A stretch of DNA of 64,000 nt, from the NCBI RefSeq assembly GCF_002159185.1, contig NZ_NFHD01000004.1:1-64000 (forward strand). The letters run 5' to 3'. A program made the translations under genes and the position numbers. The notes below the pieces were generated by a model. It searched no databases. It was given only the letters and a program-made list of their open reading frames with translations, and was not told the DNA's origin. Shown here piece after piece: positions 24,887 through 32,539 of the stretch. Positions within the stretch are counted from its first letter, which is position 1; each line of letters begins with the position of its first letter. This DNA comes from Gemmiger sp. An87. GTDB taxonomy: Bacteria > Bacillota > Clostridia > Oscillospirales > Ruminococcaceae.

Positions 24887-25639
24887 TCAGTAATAGATGG
24901 ACAGCGGCCTGCCCTTCACGGTCTGAACTTCGAACTCCACCCCGTAAATGGCGGACAGATTCTCCTTGGTGATCACCTCGTGCACCGGGCCGAACTTAGC
25001 GATGCCGCCGTCCTTGAAGGCGCAGATGTAATCGGAGTAGAAGGCCGCGTAGTTGATCTCGTGCAGCACCAGAATCACGGTTTTGCCCAGTTCATCGCAC
25101 AGGCGGCGCACCGTCTTCATCAGATTGGTGGCGTGGTAGATGTCCAGATTGTTGGTGGGCTCGTCCAGCAGGATATACTCGGTATCCTGGGCGATGACCA
25201 TGGCGATCAATGCCCGCTGCCGCTGCCCGCCGGAAAGCTCATCCAGAAAACGATCCTGGAACTCCTCCAGCTCCATATAGGCAATGGCCCGGTCGATGAT
25301 TTCTGCATCCTCGGCGGTAATTCGGCTGCCGGAATAAGGGAAGCGGCCGAAGGCCACCAGCTCCCGCACGGTGAGCTTCATCTGAATGTTGTTGGACTGG
25401 GTGAGAATGGCCAGCCGCCGGGCCAGCTCCCGGCTCTTCCAATGGCCGATGTGGGTGCCGTCCAGCTCCACCAAACCCTCGTCCTGGGCGATGAGCCGGG
25501 AGATCATGCTCATCACGGTGGACTTGCCCGCCCCGTTGGGGCCGATCAGCGAGGTCACCTTGCCCTTCGGAATGGAAAAGCTTACCCCGTCCACCACGGT
25601 TCTGCCCTGATAACGTTTGGTCAATCCTTGAATGTTCAT
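24887..25639 (-). CDS. Siderophore ABC transporter ATP-binding protein
   Basis: 250 aa. Walker A GPNGAGKST (residues 33-41), Q-loop TQSNN, signature LSGGQRQRALIA, Walker B YILLDEPTNNLD and H-loop LHEIN are all present, in the FepC/YclP style. It energises the two permeases encoded upstream. The ATG at 25639 overlaps nothing and lies 2 bp from the stop of the adjacent permease gene; longer in-frame starts run into that gene and are rejected. Confidence 0.94.
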   Translation of the reverse strand: MNIQGLTKRYQGRTVVDGVSFSIPKGKVTSLIGPNGAGKSTVMSMISRLIAQDEGLVELDGTHIGHWKSRELARRLAILTQSNNIQMKLTVRELVAFGRFPYSGSRITAEDAEIIDRAIAYMELEEFQDRFLDELSGGQRQRALIAMVIAQDTEYILLDEPTNNLDIYHATNLMKTVRRLCDELGKTVILVLHEINYAAFYSDYICAFKDGGIAKFGPVHEVITKENLSAIYGVEFEVQTVKGRPLSIYY

Positions 25640-25641
25640 GG

Positions 25642-26619
25642 TCACACCTTCTTTCTTGCCAAAAGCAGATAGAGGAAATAAAGTCCGCCGCCCACCGTAA
25701 TGAACACACTCACCGGCACGGCGTAGGAATAAACATGCTCCACAATGAGCTGGCCACCCACCAGCACCGCCATGCCGAACAGGGCGGAACCGGCGATCAG
25801 CTGAGTATGCCGGTAGGTGCGAAGCAGCTGGCGGGAAAGATTGGCAATGATCAGCCCCAGAAAAGAGATGGGGCCCACCATGGCAGTGGCTACCGCGATG
25901 CAGAGGGCTACCCCCAACAGCAGACGGCGGATGCATCGGTCGTAGTCCACTCCCAGATTGATGGCCTGGTCCTTGCCCAGGGTCAGCACATCCAGCAGGG
26001 CCAGCTCCCGCCGCAGGGCAAAGGCCACCCCTGCCAGCAACAGCACCGCGAACAGCAGAATCTCGGAATTGATGTTGCTGAAGCTGGCCACCAGGGTGCT
26101 CAGCAGACTGTCGTACTCATTGGGGTCCATCACCCGGGTGAGGGTGGTCTGGATGCTACCGAAAAAGGAGGTGAGCACCGTGCCCACCAGCAGCACATAC
26201 AGCACGTTGTGGCGGGTCATGCGGAAGATCCAGCTGTACAGTACCGTGGCCGCAATGCCCATCAGCACCACGTCCACCCCGAAGGCCAGATTCGCGTTTG
26301 TAGCGACCACACTGGCCGACCCCAGAAAGAACACCACCGCAGTGTGGATGAGAGTGTACAGGGCGTTCATGCCCAAAAGGCAAGGGGTCACGATGGTGTT
26401 GTTGATCACCGATTGGAACACAATGGAGGCCCCGCCGATGGACACCGCCGTGACGGCCATGGCCGCCAGCTTTGGGGCGCGGATCTTCATGGAGTAGGCA
26501 AACAGGCGGGCGTTGGCCGGGTCGGTGTTGACCAACAGATAGCCCGCGGCACAGATCAGCGCCAACGCTGCCAGAATCAGCAGTTTACGCCGGTTGGACC
26601 GGATGGCAGCAGTATTCAT
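25642..26619 (-). CDS. Siderophore ABC transporter permease (FecCD family, second subunit)
   Basis: 325 aa, about nine to ten membrane helices. It has ISIGGASIVFQSVINN-type and GPISFLGLIIANLSR segments characteristic of FecCD permeases of the FatC/YclO kind. It overlaps the preceding permease by 4 bp and lies 2 bp before the ATPase gene, consistent with a tightly coupled operon. Confidence 0.92.
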   Translation of the reverse strand: MNTAAIRSNRRKLLILAALALICAAGYLLVNTDPANARLFAYSMKIRAPKLAAMAVTAVSIGGASIVFQSVINNTIVTPCLLGMNALYTLIHTAVVFFLGSASVVATNANLAFGVDVVLMGIAATVLYSWIFRMTRHNVLYVLLVGTVLTSFFGSIQTTLTRVMDPNEYDSLLSTLVASFSNINSEILLFAVLLLAGVAFALRRELALLDVLTLGKDQAINLGVDYDRCIRRLLLGVALCIAVATAMVGPISFLGLIIANLSRQLLRTYRHTQLIAGSALFGMAVLVGGQLIVEHVYSYAVPVSVFITVGGGLYFLYLLLARKKV

Positions 26620-27653
26620 GCTTCGCAGCCTCCTTCCTTTGCCGGTATGGGGCAGCAGCTTTGCGCCGGAGCCGTCAGCCGGATGGCCTTGCGGCCGTTG
26701 CGCAGCCGGTAGAACAGCAGGGCGATGAACAGCACGCTGCCCAGAATGCCCACAATCAGCTCGATAGGCAGCTCATAGGGCGCAATCACCACCCGGCCGA
26801 TCATGTCGCACACCAGCACAAAAATAGCGCCGAACAGGGCGGTATCCACGAGGGTCCCGCGAATCTTATCGCCCTTGAACAGGGCCACCAGATTGGGCAC
26901 AATGAGTCCGATGTAGGAAATGGAGCCCACAACTACCACCACACTGGCGGTGATCATAGCCGAGATACTCAATCCCATGAACAGTACCAGATTGTAGGGC
27001 ACGCCCAGGTTTTGGGAAAAATCCCGGCCCAGACCCACAATATTGAAATGGTTGGCGAACACAAAGGCCAGCACAATCAGCGGAGCGGTGAGCCAGACAA
27101 TCTCGTATCGGCCCTTGATGACCAGGGAAAAATGCCCCACCAGCCAGGAGGACAGCGCCTGGGTCATCTCGTACTGATACGCGAGATAGCTGGTCACACC
27201 GCCGATCACATTGCCGAACATGATGCCCACCAGCGGTACCATGACCGCATCCTTGAACTGGATGCGCTGAATAAACCACACAAACACCCAGGTGCCCGCA
27301 ATGGCGGCGGCAAAGGCGAACAGCGCCCTTCCCCACAAGGTGGAATTCGGCAGGAACAGCAGGGCAAACAAAATGCCCAGCTGGGCAGATGAGATGGTCG
27401 CCCCGGTGGTGGGGGATACAAATTTGTTGCTGCACAGCTGCTGCATAATCAGCCCCGCCACACTCATGCCCGCGCCGGTGCACAGAATGGCCAGCAATCG
27501 GGGCAGGCGGGACAGAAGAAAGATTTCCCAGGTGTGGGCATCTCCCTGCAAAAGTGCCCCCAGCTCCAGATCGATCACGCCTACGAACAGGGATGCGGCA
27601 GCCAGTATTGCCAGAATCGCCGCAAGCACTGCAGTGATCCGGTTGGATTTCAT
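26616..27653 (-). CDS. Siderophore ABC transporter permease (FecCD family, first subunit)
   Basis: 345 aa FecCD-type permease (FatD/YclN-like). It has LPRLLAILCTGAGMSVAGLIMQQ near residues 50-75, the TTGATISSAQLGIL coupling region and GSISYIGLIVPNLVALF toward the C-terminus. First gene of the operon; AAGGAGG precedes its ATG. A Gly-Cys-rich basic tail follows the last helix. Expected to form a heterodimer with the next permease. Confidence 0.92.
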   Translation of the reverse strand: MKSNRITAVLAAILAILAAASLFVGVIDLELGALLQGDAHTWEIFLLSRLPRLLAILCTGAGMSVAGLIMQQLCSNKFVSPTTGATISSAQLGILFALLFLPNSTLWGRALFAFAAAIAGTWVFVWFIQRIQFKDAVMVPLVGIMFGNVIGGVTSYLAYQYEMTQALSSWLVGHFSLVIKGRYEIVWLTAPLIVLAFVFANHFNIVGLGRDFSQNLGVPYNLVLFMGLSISAMITASVVVVVGSISYIGLIVPNLVALFKGDKIRGTLVDTALFGAIFVLVCDMIGRVVIAPYELPIELIVGILGSVLFIALLFYRLRNGRKAIRLTAPAQSCCPIPAKEGGCEA

Positions 27654-27680
27654 GGATGGTACCCTCCTTATTGCTCAACA

Positions 27681-27696
27681 GTTAGTATAAGCTAAC
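27681..27696. promoter_or_regulatory. Operator-like palindrome over the siderophore operon promoter
   Basis: GTTAG-TATAAG-CTAAC is a 5-bp inverted repeat with six-base spacing, 28 bp upstream of the first permease gene. Read leftward it contains TATACT, a good -10 element, so a repressor bound here would block transcription. The TTAG/CTAA half-sites recall DtxR/IdeR- or Fur-type iron boxes, but the spacing does not match a textbook consensus; iron control is inferred from the genes. Confidence 0.5.
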
Positions 27697-27775
27697 TTTA
27701 TTGCATAAAATAAGCGCGTCCCTCGGCAATTTGTCTTCTGTGCCGGGCACCGCGCATTGCATGAGTGAGTATAGC

Positions 27776-27823
27776 ATGAAAAAAAGCAACCGCGCAATCA
27801 ATTTGTTGCGCGGCTGCTTTTAC
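27776..27823 (-). terminator. Terminator of luxS operon
   Basis: A 12-bp stem, GCAACCGCGCAA with TTGCGCGGCTGC (27786-27817), is followed leftward by a run of T residues. Confidence 0.85.
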
Positions 27824-27844
27824 AATTTTGCTGTTTAAACAAGT

Positions 27845-28312
27845 TTAGGCCTGATAATCATACTGCAGCATGGGCACGGTCCAGTGCTCCAGCACCTTGC
27901 ACATATCCGACGCCGTGGCCTTGGCGCCGGGCAGGTCGTGCTCCAGGTAGTTGCCACACTCCTTGCGCTCGCTGCCGGGGATCTTGCCCTCAAAATCAGC
28001 AATGAAGGCGAAGCACTCCCGCACCAGATCAATGGCCTGCTCCCCGCTCATGGCATCCCGGGTGAGGAAGTAAAAGCCGGTGCGGCAGCCCATGGGGCCC
28101 ACATAGATGATCTGGTCGCTGTAGGCGGAGTTACGCACATAGGTGGCGAACAGATGCTCGAAGGTGTGCATGGCAGGATTCGGCAGATACACGCCCCCGT
28201 TGGGCTTGACCATACGGATGTCGTAGGTGATCACGTCGCCGTCCACCCGGGAGATATACATGCCCTTTTCCAGCTTGTCGTGGTCGACGGTAAAGCTTGC
28301 GATGGTTTTCAT
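27845..28312 (-). CDS. luxS: S-ribosylhomocysteine lyase, autoinducer-2 synthase
   Basis: 155 aa. It cleaves S-ribosylhomocysteine to homocysteine and DPD, the AI-2 precursor. The metal ligands His49 and His53 sit in HTFEHLFATYVRN with catalytic Glu52; Cys76 lies in GPMGCRTGFY and the third ligand Cys119 in ECGNYLEH. Length and motifs are canonical. It is the last gene of a leftward operon, 14 bp after a YfcE-type phosphodiesterase, and is followed by a strong terminator. Confidence 0.97.
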   Translation of the reverse strand: MKTIASFTVDHDKLEKGMYISRVDGDVITYDIRMVKPNGGVYLPNPAMHTFEHLFATYVRNSAYSDQIIYVGPMGCRTGFYFLTRDAMSGEQAIDLVRECFAFIADFEGKIPGSERKECGNYLEHDLPGAKATASDMCKVLEHWTVPMLQYDYQA

Positions 28313-28326
28313 GGGAATCCTCCTGC

Positions 28327-28869
28327 TCAGTAGGCAATGCTGCCCAGCACCTGACCGTCGATGGTCTTGGTGGTGAACAGGCCGTTTTCATAGATCATAT
28401 AGCTGTGAGAGCCGTCCTTGGGGATGGATACGCTGCCCGGGTTCAAGATCAGGGTATCGCCCTTCCATTCGGCATGCTTCACATGCACATGACCGAACAC
28501 GAAGGCGCTGTGGGCAGGCATGGGAGGCAGGTTTTCCGGGTTGAACTTGTGACCGTGGGTGGCAAACAGGCATTTGCCCTCCTCCAGCCAGAGGGTGGTG
28601 TAATCCGCCATCACCGGGAACTCCAGCACCATCTGGTCCACCTCGGCCTCACAGTTGCCCCGCACCGCGATGATCTTCTCCTTCAAGCCGTTCAGCATGG
28701 GGATCACCTTTTTGGGAGCATAGCCCTCGGGCAGGTCGTTGCGGGGACCGTGGTACAAAAGGTCACCCAGCAGCAGGATGCGGTCCGGCTGCTCGGCCTG
28801 GATGCGCTCCATCAGTTTTTCACAATAATAGGCCGAACCATGCAGGTCGGACGCAATCAGAAGCTTCAT
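28327..28869 (-). CDS. yfcE: YfcE/MJ0936-type metallophosphoesterase
   Basis: 180 aa. Calcineurin-like phosphoesterase with the five metal/phosphate motifs in order: ASDLHGS (Asp8, His10), LLGDLLYHGPRN, VRGNCE, FATHGHKF and FGHVHVKHAEW. The family includes manganese-dependent phosphodiesterases YfcE and MJ0936 with unclear physiological substrates. Its start overlaps the stop of the upstream membrane-protein gene by 4 bp (ATGA), indicating coupling; luxS follows. Confidence 0.93.
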   Translation of the reverse strand: MKLLIASDLHGSAYYCEKLMERIQAEQPDRILLLGDLLYHGPRNDLPEGYAPKKVIPMLNGLKEKIIAVRGNCEAEVDQMVLEFPVMADYTTLWLEEGKCLFATHGHKFNPENLPPMPAHSAFVFGHVHVKHAEWKGDTLILNPGSVSIPKDGSHSYMIYENGLFTTKTIDGQVLGSIAY

Positions 28870-30203
28870 ATGGTTACGACTCCTTTGGAATGGATTTTCT
28901 CTTTTTCCTCTTCCTTTTCAAAGCCTGGCTGGCGGCGGGGCCAGAAAATCACTCCGCACAGCAGCCAGATGATCACATTCACGCAGGCCCACATCACATG
29001 GGTCTCCATGGTGGCGTGGCAGAGCATCACCAGGCAGCACACCGCCTCGGCGGCCAGGCCCTCTTTGAGCAGCCGCCATACCAGCAGGGCAAAGCCCAGC
29101 CAGATCAACGCACTGGCCACCGGACCGGCCACAATCCAGTAGTGCAGGTAGGCATTGTCCACCAGCATTTCCTCCCCGGGCATCTGGCCCGCAATGGCAA
29201 AGGGCATCGTGGTAAGGCCCTCCCAGCCCAGCGAAATCCGGGTACTGAGCAGGCCATCCAGCCGGGCCAGCAGCGGGTTCTCCGGGTTCCAGCCAAGGGC
29301 AAGGCCCATGCTGGCGGCGAAAGCAAGCAGCGGTGCGGCCGTGAGCAGCAGCCGCACCGGCAGCGGCCGCAACACGCCAGGCCAGACGCGCACCACCAGC
29401 AGAGCTGCAATGAGCAGTGCCAGGCACATGGTGGCGGCACGGCTGTCCGGTCCGAAGTTACACAGCAGTGCCAGAGCTGCCAGCAAAGCAAAGTCAAACC
29501 ATTTCAGCCGCTTTGCTCCACGCAGGCACACGTACATCAGCGCCAGCCCCAGCAGGCAGGCACCGAAAAAATTGTACCATCCATAGCCGAAACTGTTCCG
29601 GTAGCGGCCGGTGCCCAGCTCCTGCACGGTATCGATCACACCGGCCAGCGAGCTGATGGCCACAACCGCCACACTGAGCGCGCCCACCGGCAGCACCACC
29701 TTCAGCGCCCGGCGCAGCGGCACATCCTTGGCCGCCAGCGCAAACAGCAGCGCCATCATCATCCATTTGTCGTGGTTGTTCATGAATACCCAGCGGATCA
29801 CAAACAGCACGCAGAAGGCGGCGGCCAGCTGGCGGCCGTCATATCGGGTACAAAACAGAATTTTAACCAGCAGGCAGAGCGCCACCAGATGGTCCAGCGC
29901 CATGGTACCGTATTCAAACAGCCAGGGCAGCCGGTCCCGGTACAGGCTGTTCACAAAAAAGATTTCGAACTGGTAAACCGCAGCGGAAACGGCAAACAGC
30001 CAGGGAGCCAGCGCCTGCCGCGCACCGCTCAGCCAGTCGCCAAACAGCTGCCGCTGCACAGTCAGCTGCCTGCCCAGGCCGAACCAGGGCGCCTCCATAG
30101 GGCGGCGCAGCGTCTGCCAGGCATACCACATGCAGCCCAGTGCGAGCCCCAGTACGGCCAGATCTGCATAGCCGTAAAGGCAATCGATAATAAAAGAATG
30201 CAA
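28866..30203 (-). CDS. Polytopic membrane protein, O-antigen ligase/polymerase-like
   Basis: 445 aa, about eleven to twelve membrane helices with a large extracytoplasmic segment around residues 320-365. The arrangement, the Arg/Tyr-rich RYRNSFGYGWYNFFG loop and the VDNAYLHYWIVAGPV segment resemble Wzy/WaaL-type polymerases and ligases that join lipid-linked glycan units. Such proteins share little sequence, so the call is by architecture. It sits in an operon after a sugar kinase/acyltransferase fusion. The C-terminal tail is strongly charged (Glu/Lys). Confidence 0.6.
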   Translation of the reverse strand: MHSFIIDCLYGYADLAVLGLALGCMWYAWQTLRRPMEAPWFGLGRQLTVQRQLFGDWLSGARQALAPWLFAVSAAVYQFEIFFVNSLYRDRLPWLFEYGTMALDHLVALCLLVKILFCTRYDGRQLAAAFCVLFVIRWVFMNNHDKWMMMALLFALAAKDVPLRRALKVVLPVGALSVAVVAISSLAGVIDTVQELGTGRYRNSFGYGWYNFFGACLLGLALMYVCLRGAKRLKWFDFALLAALALLCNFGPDSRAATMCLALLIAALLVVRVWPGVLRPLPVRLLLTAAPLLAFAASMGLALGWNPENPLLARLDGLLSTRISLGWEGLTTMPFAIAGQMPGEEMLVDNAYLHYWIVAGPVASALIWLGFALLVWRLLKEGLAAEAVCCLVMLCHATMETHVMWACVNVIIWLLCGVIFWPRRQPGFEKEEEKEKIHSKGVVTI

Positions 30204-30214
30204 GGTTCCTTCTC

Positions 30215-30260
30215 CTTTAAAAACAGGGTGGCAGAGCCCGCACTGCAGGCTCTGCCCTAT
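30215..30260 (-). terminator. Internal terminator or attenuator in the luxS operon
   Basis: Stem GGCAGAGCC with GGCTCTGCC (30230-30256); read leftward it is followed by ACCCTG and then TTTTT. The gap before the T run makes it weaker than a standard terminator. It lies between the fusion gene and the membrane-protein gene and could lower downstream expression. Confidence 0.45.
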
Positions 30261-30276
30261 GCCGCGCTCAGGCGGC

Positions 30277-31902
30277 TCAGCTGTATTTCTTCACGATGGC
30301 CTGCATGTCCTCAAACTGCTGCTCCATATCCTGCACCAGCTTGAACTGAGTGCGGGCACGCACCAGGTTGTGGGTGGGATACTGGGTCTTGAAGTAGGTA
30401 TCCCCCTGCAGATAGTCGGTCAAAAAGCGCATGCCGCATTCCAGCGTGATGATCTTGGCGCCCCAGGCAAGGTTCGCCTTCTCATTCTCGGTGAGTACAT
30501 CGCCTGCGGTCTCCAGATAGCCCTTGGTATAAGCCTCGAACAGATCGATGTCGAAGCTCACCTTGGACAGATCCGGCTCATCCTCGGCGGCATGGGTGGC
30601 GCCGAAGCGGATGGAATCGCCAAAGTCGTTGAGGGCAAGGCCGGGCATGATGGTATCCAGGTCGATGATGCAGATGCCCTGGCCGCTCTTCTCATCAAAC
30701 AGGATGTTGTTCAGCTTGGTATCGTTGTGGGTAACCCGCAGCGGCAGGGTGCCCGCCCGCAGCTGGCTCATGAGCACGCTGCAGTCCGCCGCATGGTCCA
30801 GCACAAACTGGATCTCGTCCTTACAGGTGCGGGCGCGGTTTTTCACATCCCGGCGCAGCGCCTGTTTAAAGTTCTTCAGCCGGTCCTCGGTATCGTGGAA
30901 CTTGGGAATGGTCTCATACAGGGTATCGGCGGGATAGCCGTCCAGCTGCTTGAGGAAACGGCCGAAGCTGCGGGCAGACTGATAGAACTGTTCCGGACGC
31001 TCCACACTCTGGTAGCACACGGAATCCGGGATGTAATTGTAGCACCGCCAGGGCAGGCCGTCGGTATCCTCGTAATAGTTTTCCCCGGCTTTGGTCTTGA
31101 TATAGCTCAGGGTTTCCCGGTCCGGGTCGCCGCCGGCGGCGCGGATGCTCTGGCGCAGATACTCGGTCACGCCGAAGATGTTTTCCATTACCTCGCGGGG
31201 CTTTTTGAATACATGGATGTTGATGCGCTGCAGCACATAGCTCAGCTCTTCCTCGCCGTTCTCGCCGGGCATGAACACCGCGTAGGTCTCGTTGATGTGG
31301 CCCGCGCCGAAGGGCTGCACATAGCTGCACTGGTTGCCGAAGCCGAAGGCATACAGCGCGTCTTCCAGCATGCGGCTGTCCACACCGTCGATCTTGCGGC
31401 GCTTGGCGAAGATCACCTCGCCCGCCTCCACCTTACGGTGTGCCTCCACATGGCAGTTGGCCTTGACCACACTGCCCAGACCGATGTGCGCACCCTCGTC
31501 CACCACGGTATCGTGGTCGATAATGGCGCCGCTGTTTACCAGGCAGCCCAGACCCAGCCTGGTGTGGGTGTTGATGACGGCACGCTGCATCACGAAGCTG
31601 CCCGCGCCAATCTCCGCACTGGGACTGACCACCGCGCTGGGGTGGATGATGGTGGGCACCACAAAATCGGCCTCCAGCAGCTTTTTCACCCACTGCAGCC
31701 GCATCTTGTTATTGCCGAAAGCAGCCACCGCACAGGGGTATTCCTTGCGGAAATCTTTATAGTCCACCAGCTTGCCAATCACGCAAGCCTCTTTACAGGC
31801 ATCGTCCAGCATGGCAATTTTATCAAACTGGCGGGTCGCCATGGCGGATTCATAGACCATATGGCCAAAACCGCCCGCGCCCAGAATCAATAGGTTCGGC
31901 AT
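30277..31902 (-). CDS. Fusion protein: NeuD/PglD-like acyltransferase plus NahK-like sugar kinase
   Basis: 541 aa with two unrelated catalytic modules. Residues 1-~175: an N-terminal Rossmann-like PglD_N start (LLILGAGGFGHMVYES) and a left-handed beta-helix of hexapeptide repeats (SAVVSPSAEIGAGSFV...GAHIGLGSVV). His130 in GAIIDHDTVV corresponds to the catalytic His of PglD/NeuD O- or N-acyltransferases. Residues ~180-541: an APH/choline-kinase fold with QPFGAGHINETYAVF (glycine loop), THNDTKLNNILFD (catalytic loop, 391-403) and IIDLDTI (metal site, Asp414/Asp416), closest in pattern to N-acetylhexosamine 1-kinase NahK. The frame is uninterrupted across the junction. First gene of the operon ending with luxS. 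The substrate, perhaps an N-acetylhexosamine, is inferred. Confidence 0.85.
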   Translation of the reverse strand: MPNLLILGAGGFGHMVYESAMATRQFDKIAMLDDACKEACVIGKLVDYKDFRKEYPCAVAAFGNNKMRLQWVKKLLEADFVVPTIIHPSAVVSPSAEIGAGSFVMQRAVINTHTRLGLGCLVNSGAIIDHDTVVDEGAHIGLGSVVKANCHVEAHRKVEAGEVIFAKRRKIDGVDSRMLEDALYAFGFGNQCSYVQPFGAGHINETYAVFMPGENGEEELSYVLQRINIHVFKKPREVMENIFGVTEYLRQSIRAAGGDPDRETLSYIKTKAGENYYEDTDGLPWRCYNYIPDSVCYQSVERPEQFYQSARSFGRFLKQLDGYPADTLYETIPKFHDTEDRLKNFKQALRRDVKNRARTCKDEIQFVLDHAADCSVLMSQLRAGTLPLRVTHNDTKLNNILFDEKSGQGICIIDLDTIMPGLALNDFGDSIRFGATHAAEDEPDLSKVSFDIDLFEAYTKGYLETAGDVLTENEKANLAWGAKIITLECGMRFLTDYLQGDTYFKTQYPTHNLVRARTQFKLVQDMEQQFEDMQAIVKKYS

Positions 31903-31988
31903 TGGGTTGTTCCCCTTTCTGTTCTGCCCGGCCGCCGCATCCGTTACGGCGTATCCGGGGAAAATCTGTCAGAAATCAATGTAATTCT

Positions 31989-32017
31989 ATTATAGTAAAA
32001 GAAACACCCTAATACAA
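31989..32017 (-). promoter_or_regulatory. SigA-type promoter of the fusion gene/luxS operon, overlapping a repeat end
   Basis: Read leftward: TTGTAT (32017-32012), 17 bases, perfect TATAAT (31994-31989). The -35 box and most of the spacer are inside the left terminal inverted repeat of the 32002-32508 element. Confidence 0.7.
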
Positions 32018-32508
32018 GGGCCAACGTGACACAAGAAACCAACGCCGGAAAAGGCCCGCTTTCGCGAGATTGCAGCGTCAAAGCCCCTTGACAACCACCA
32101 AGGGTGCCGGGGCGGCGCAAGCCGCGAAGAACCCAGTGGGTTCTTCGACCGGCCAGGGCGGTCTGCGAAGCAGAGCGGGCGCATGCTTGACGCGCCCGCA
32201 GCCCACTGCGGGTCTTTTCCTTGCACTCCCATCAAAATCGGGCTTTTTCCGGTGCTATGCAGTCCGGGTCCGCGAAGCGGCCAAGACCCCGGTGGGGTCT
32301 TGGACCGGCTGGGCGGTCTGCAAAGCAGAGCGGGCGCATCATTGAAGCGCCCGCAGCCCGTGCCCCAGGATTTTGGATGCAGAAATTGCGAAAAGGGACG
32401 GCGCAAGCCTTGGTGGCTTGCCCGCCCCTTTGAACATTTTGTGCGCCAAAATCCTACGGCAGAACCGTTGGTTTCTTATGTCACGTTGGCTGAGGCATCG
32501 GGGTGTTT
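32002..32508. mobile_element. MITE-like element with long terminal inverted repeats and internal structured repeats
   Basis: A 25-bp sequence beginning GCCAACGTGACACAAGAAAC (32020-32044) recurs inverted at 32466-32490 with one mismatch. The inverted match extends outward, with looser pairing, to AAACACCC (32002-32009) and GGGTGTTT (32501-32508). No transposase or credible gene lies inside. The interior holds two related copies (32122-32204 and 32270-32359), each with three hairpins, and a further inverted pair GGATTTTGG/CCAAAATCC (32369-32455). This accounts for the gene-free stretch between 31903 and 32540. It could be a non-autonomous transposon, or a structured RNA or REP-type element. Confidence 0.6.
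32122..32359. repeat. Two imperfect direct repeats with nested hairpins
   Basis: Copy 1 (32122-32204) and copy 2 (32270-32359) share CCGCGAAG, a hairpin of the form ACCC-GTGGGT flanked by TCTTSG-ACCGGC, GGGCGGTCTGC-AAGCAGAGC and GGGCGCAT-TTGA-GCGCCCGCAGCCC. Several base changes are compensatory within stems (for example AGAACCC/GGGTTCT against AAGACCCC/GGGGTCTT), which suggests selection on RNA or DNA structure. Confidence 0.6.
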
Positions 32509-32539
32509 TTCCTATTGGTCATCCAATTCACAAAGTGAT

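Noticed and set aside
32070-32345. Short open frames inside the inverted-repeat element
   Set aside because: They follow the direct repeats and hairpins, have no ribosome site and read as repeat-derived sequence.
32002-32508. CRISPR array
   Set aside because: Only two long, structured, imperfect repeats; no regular short repeat/spacer pattern and no cas genes in the window.
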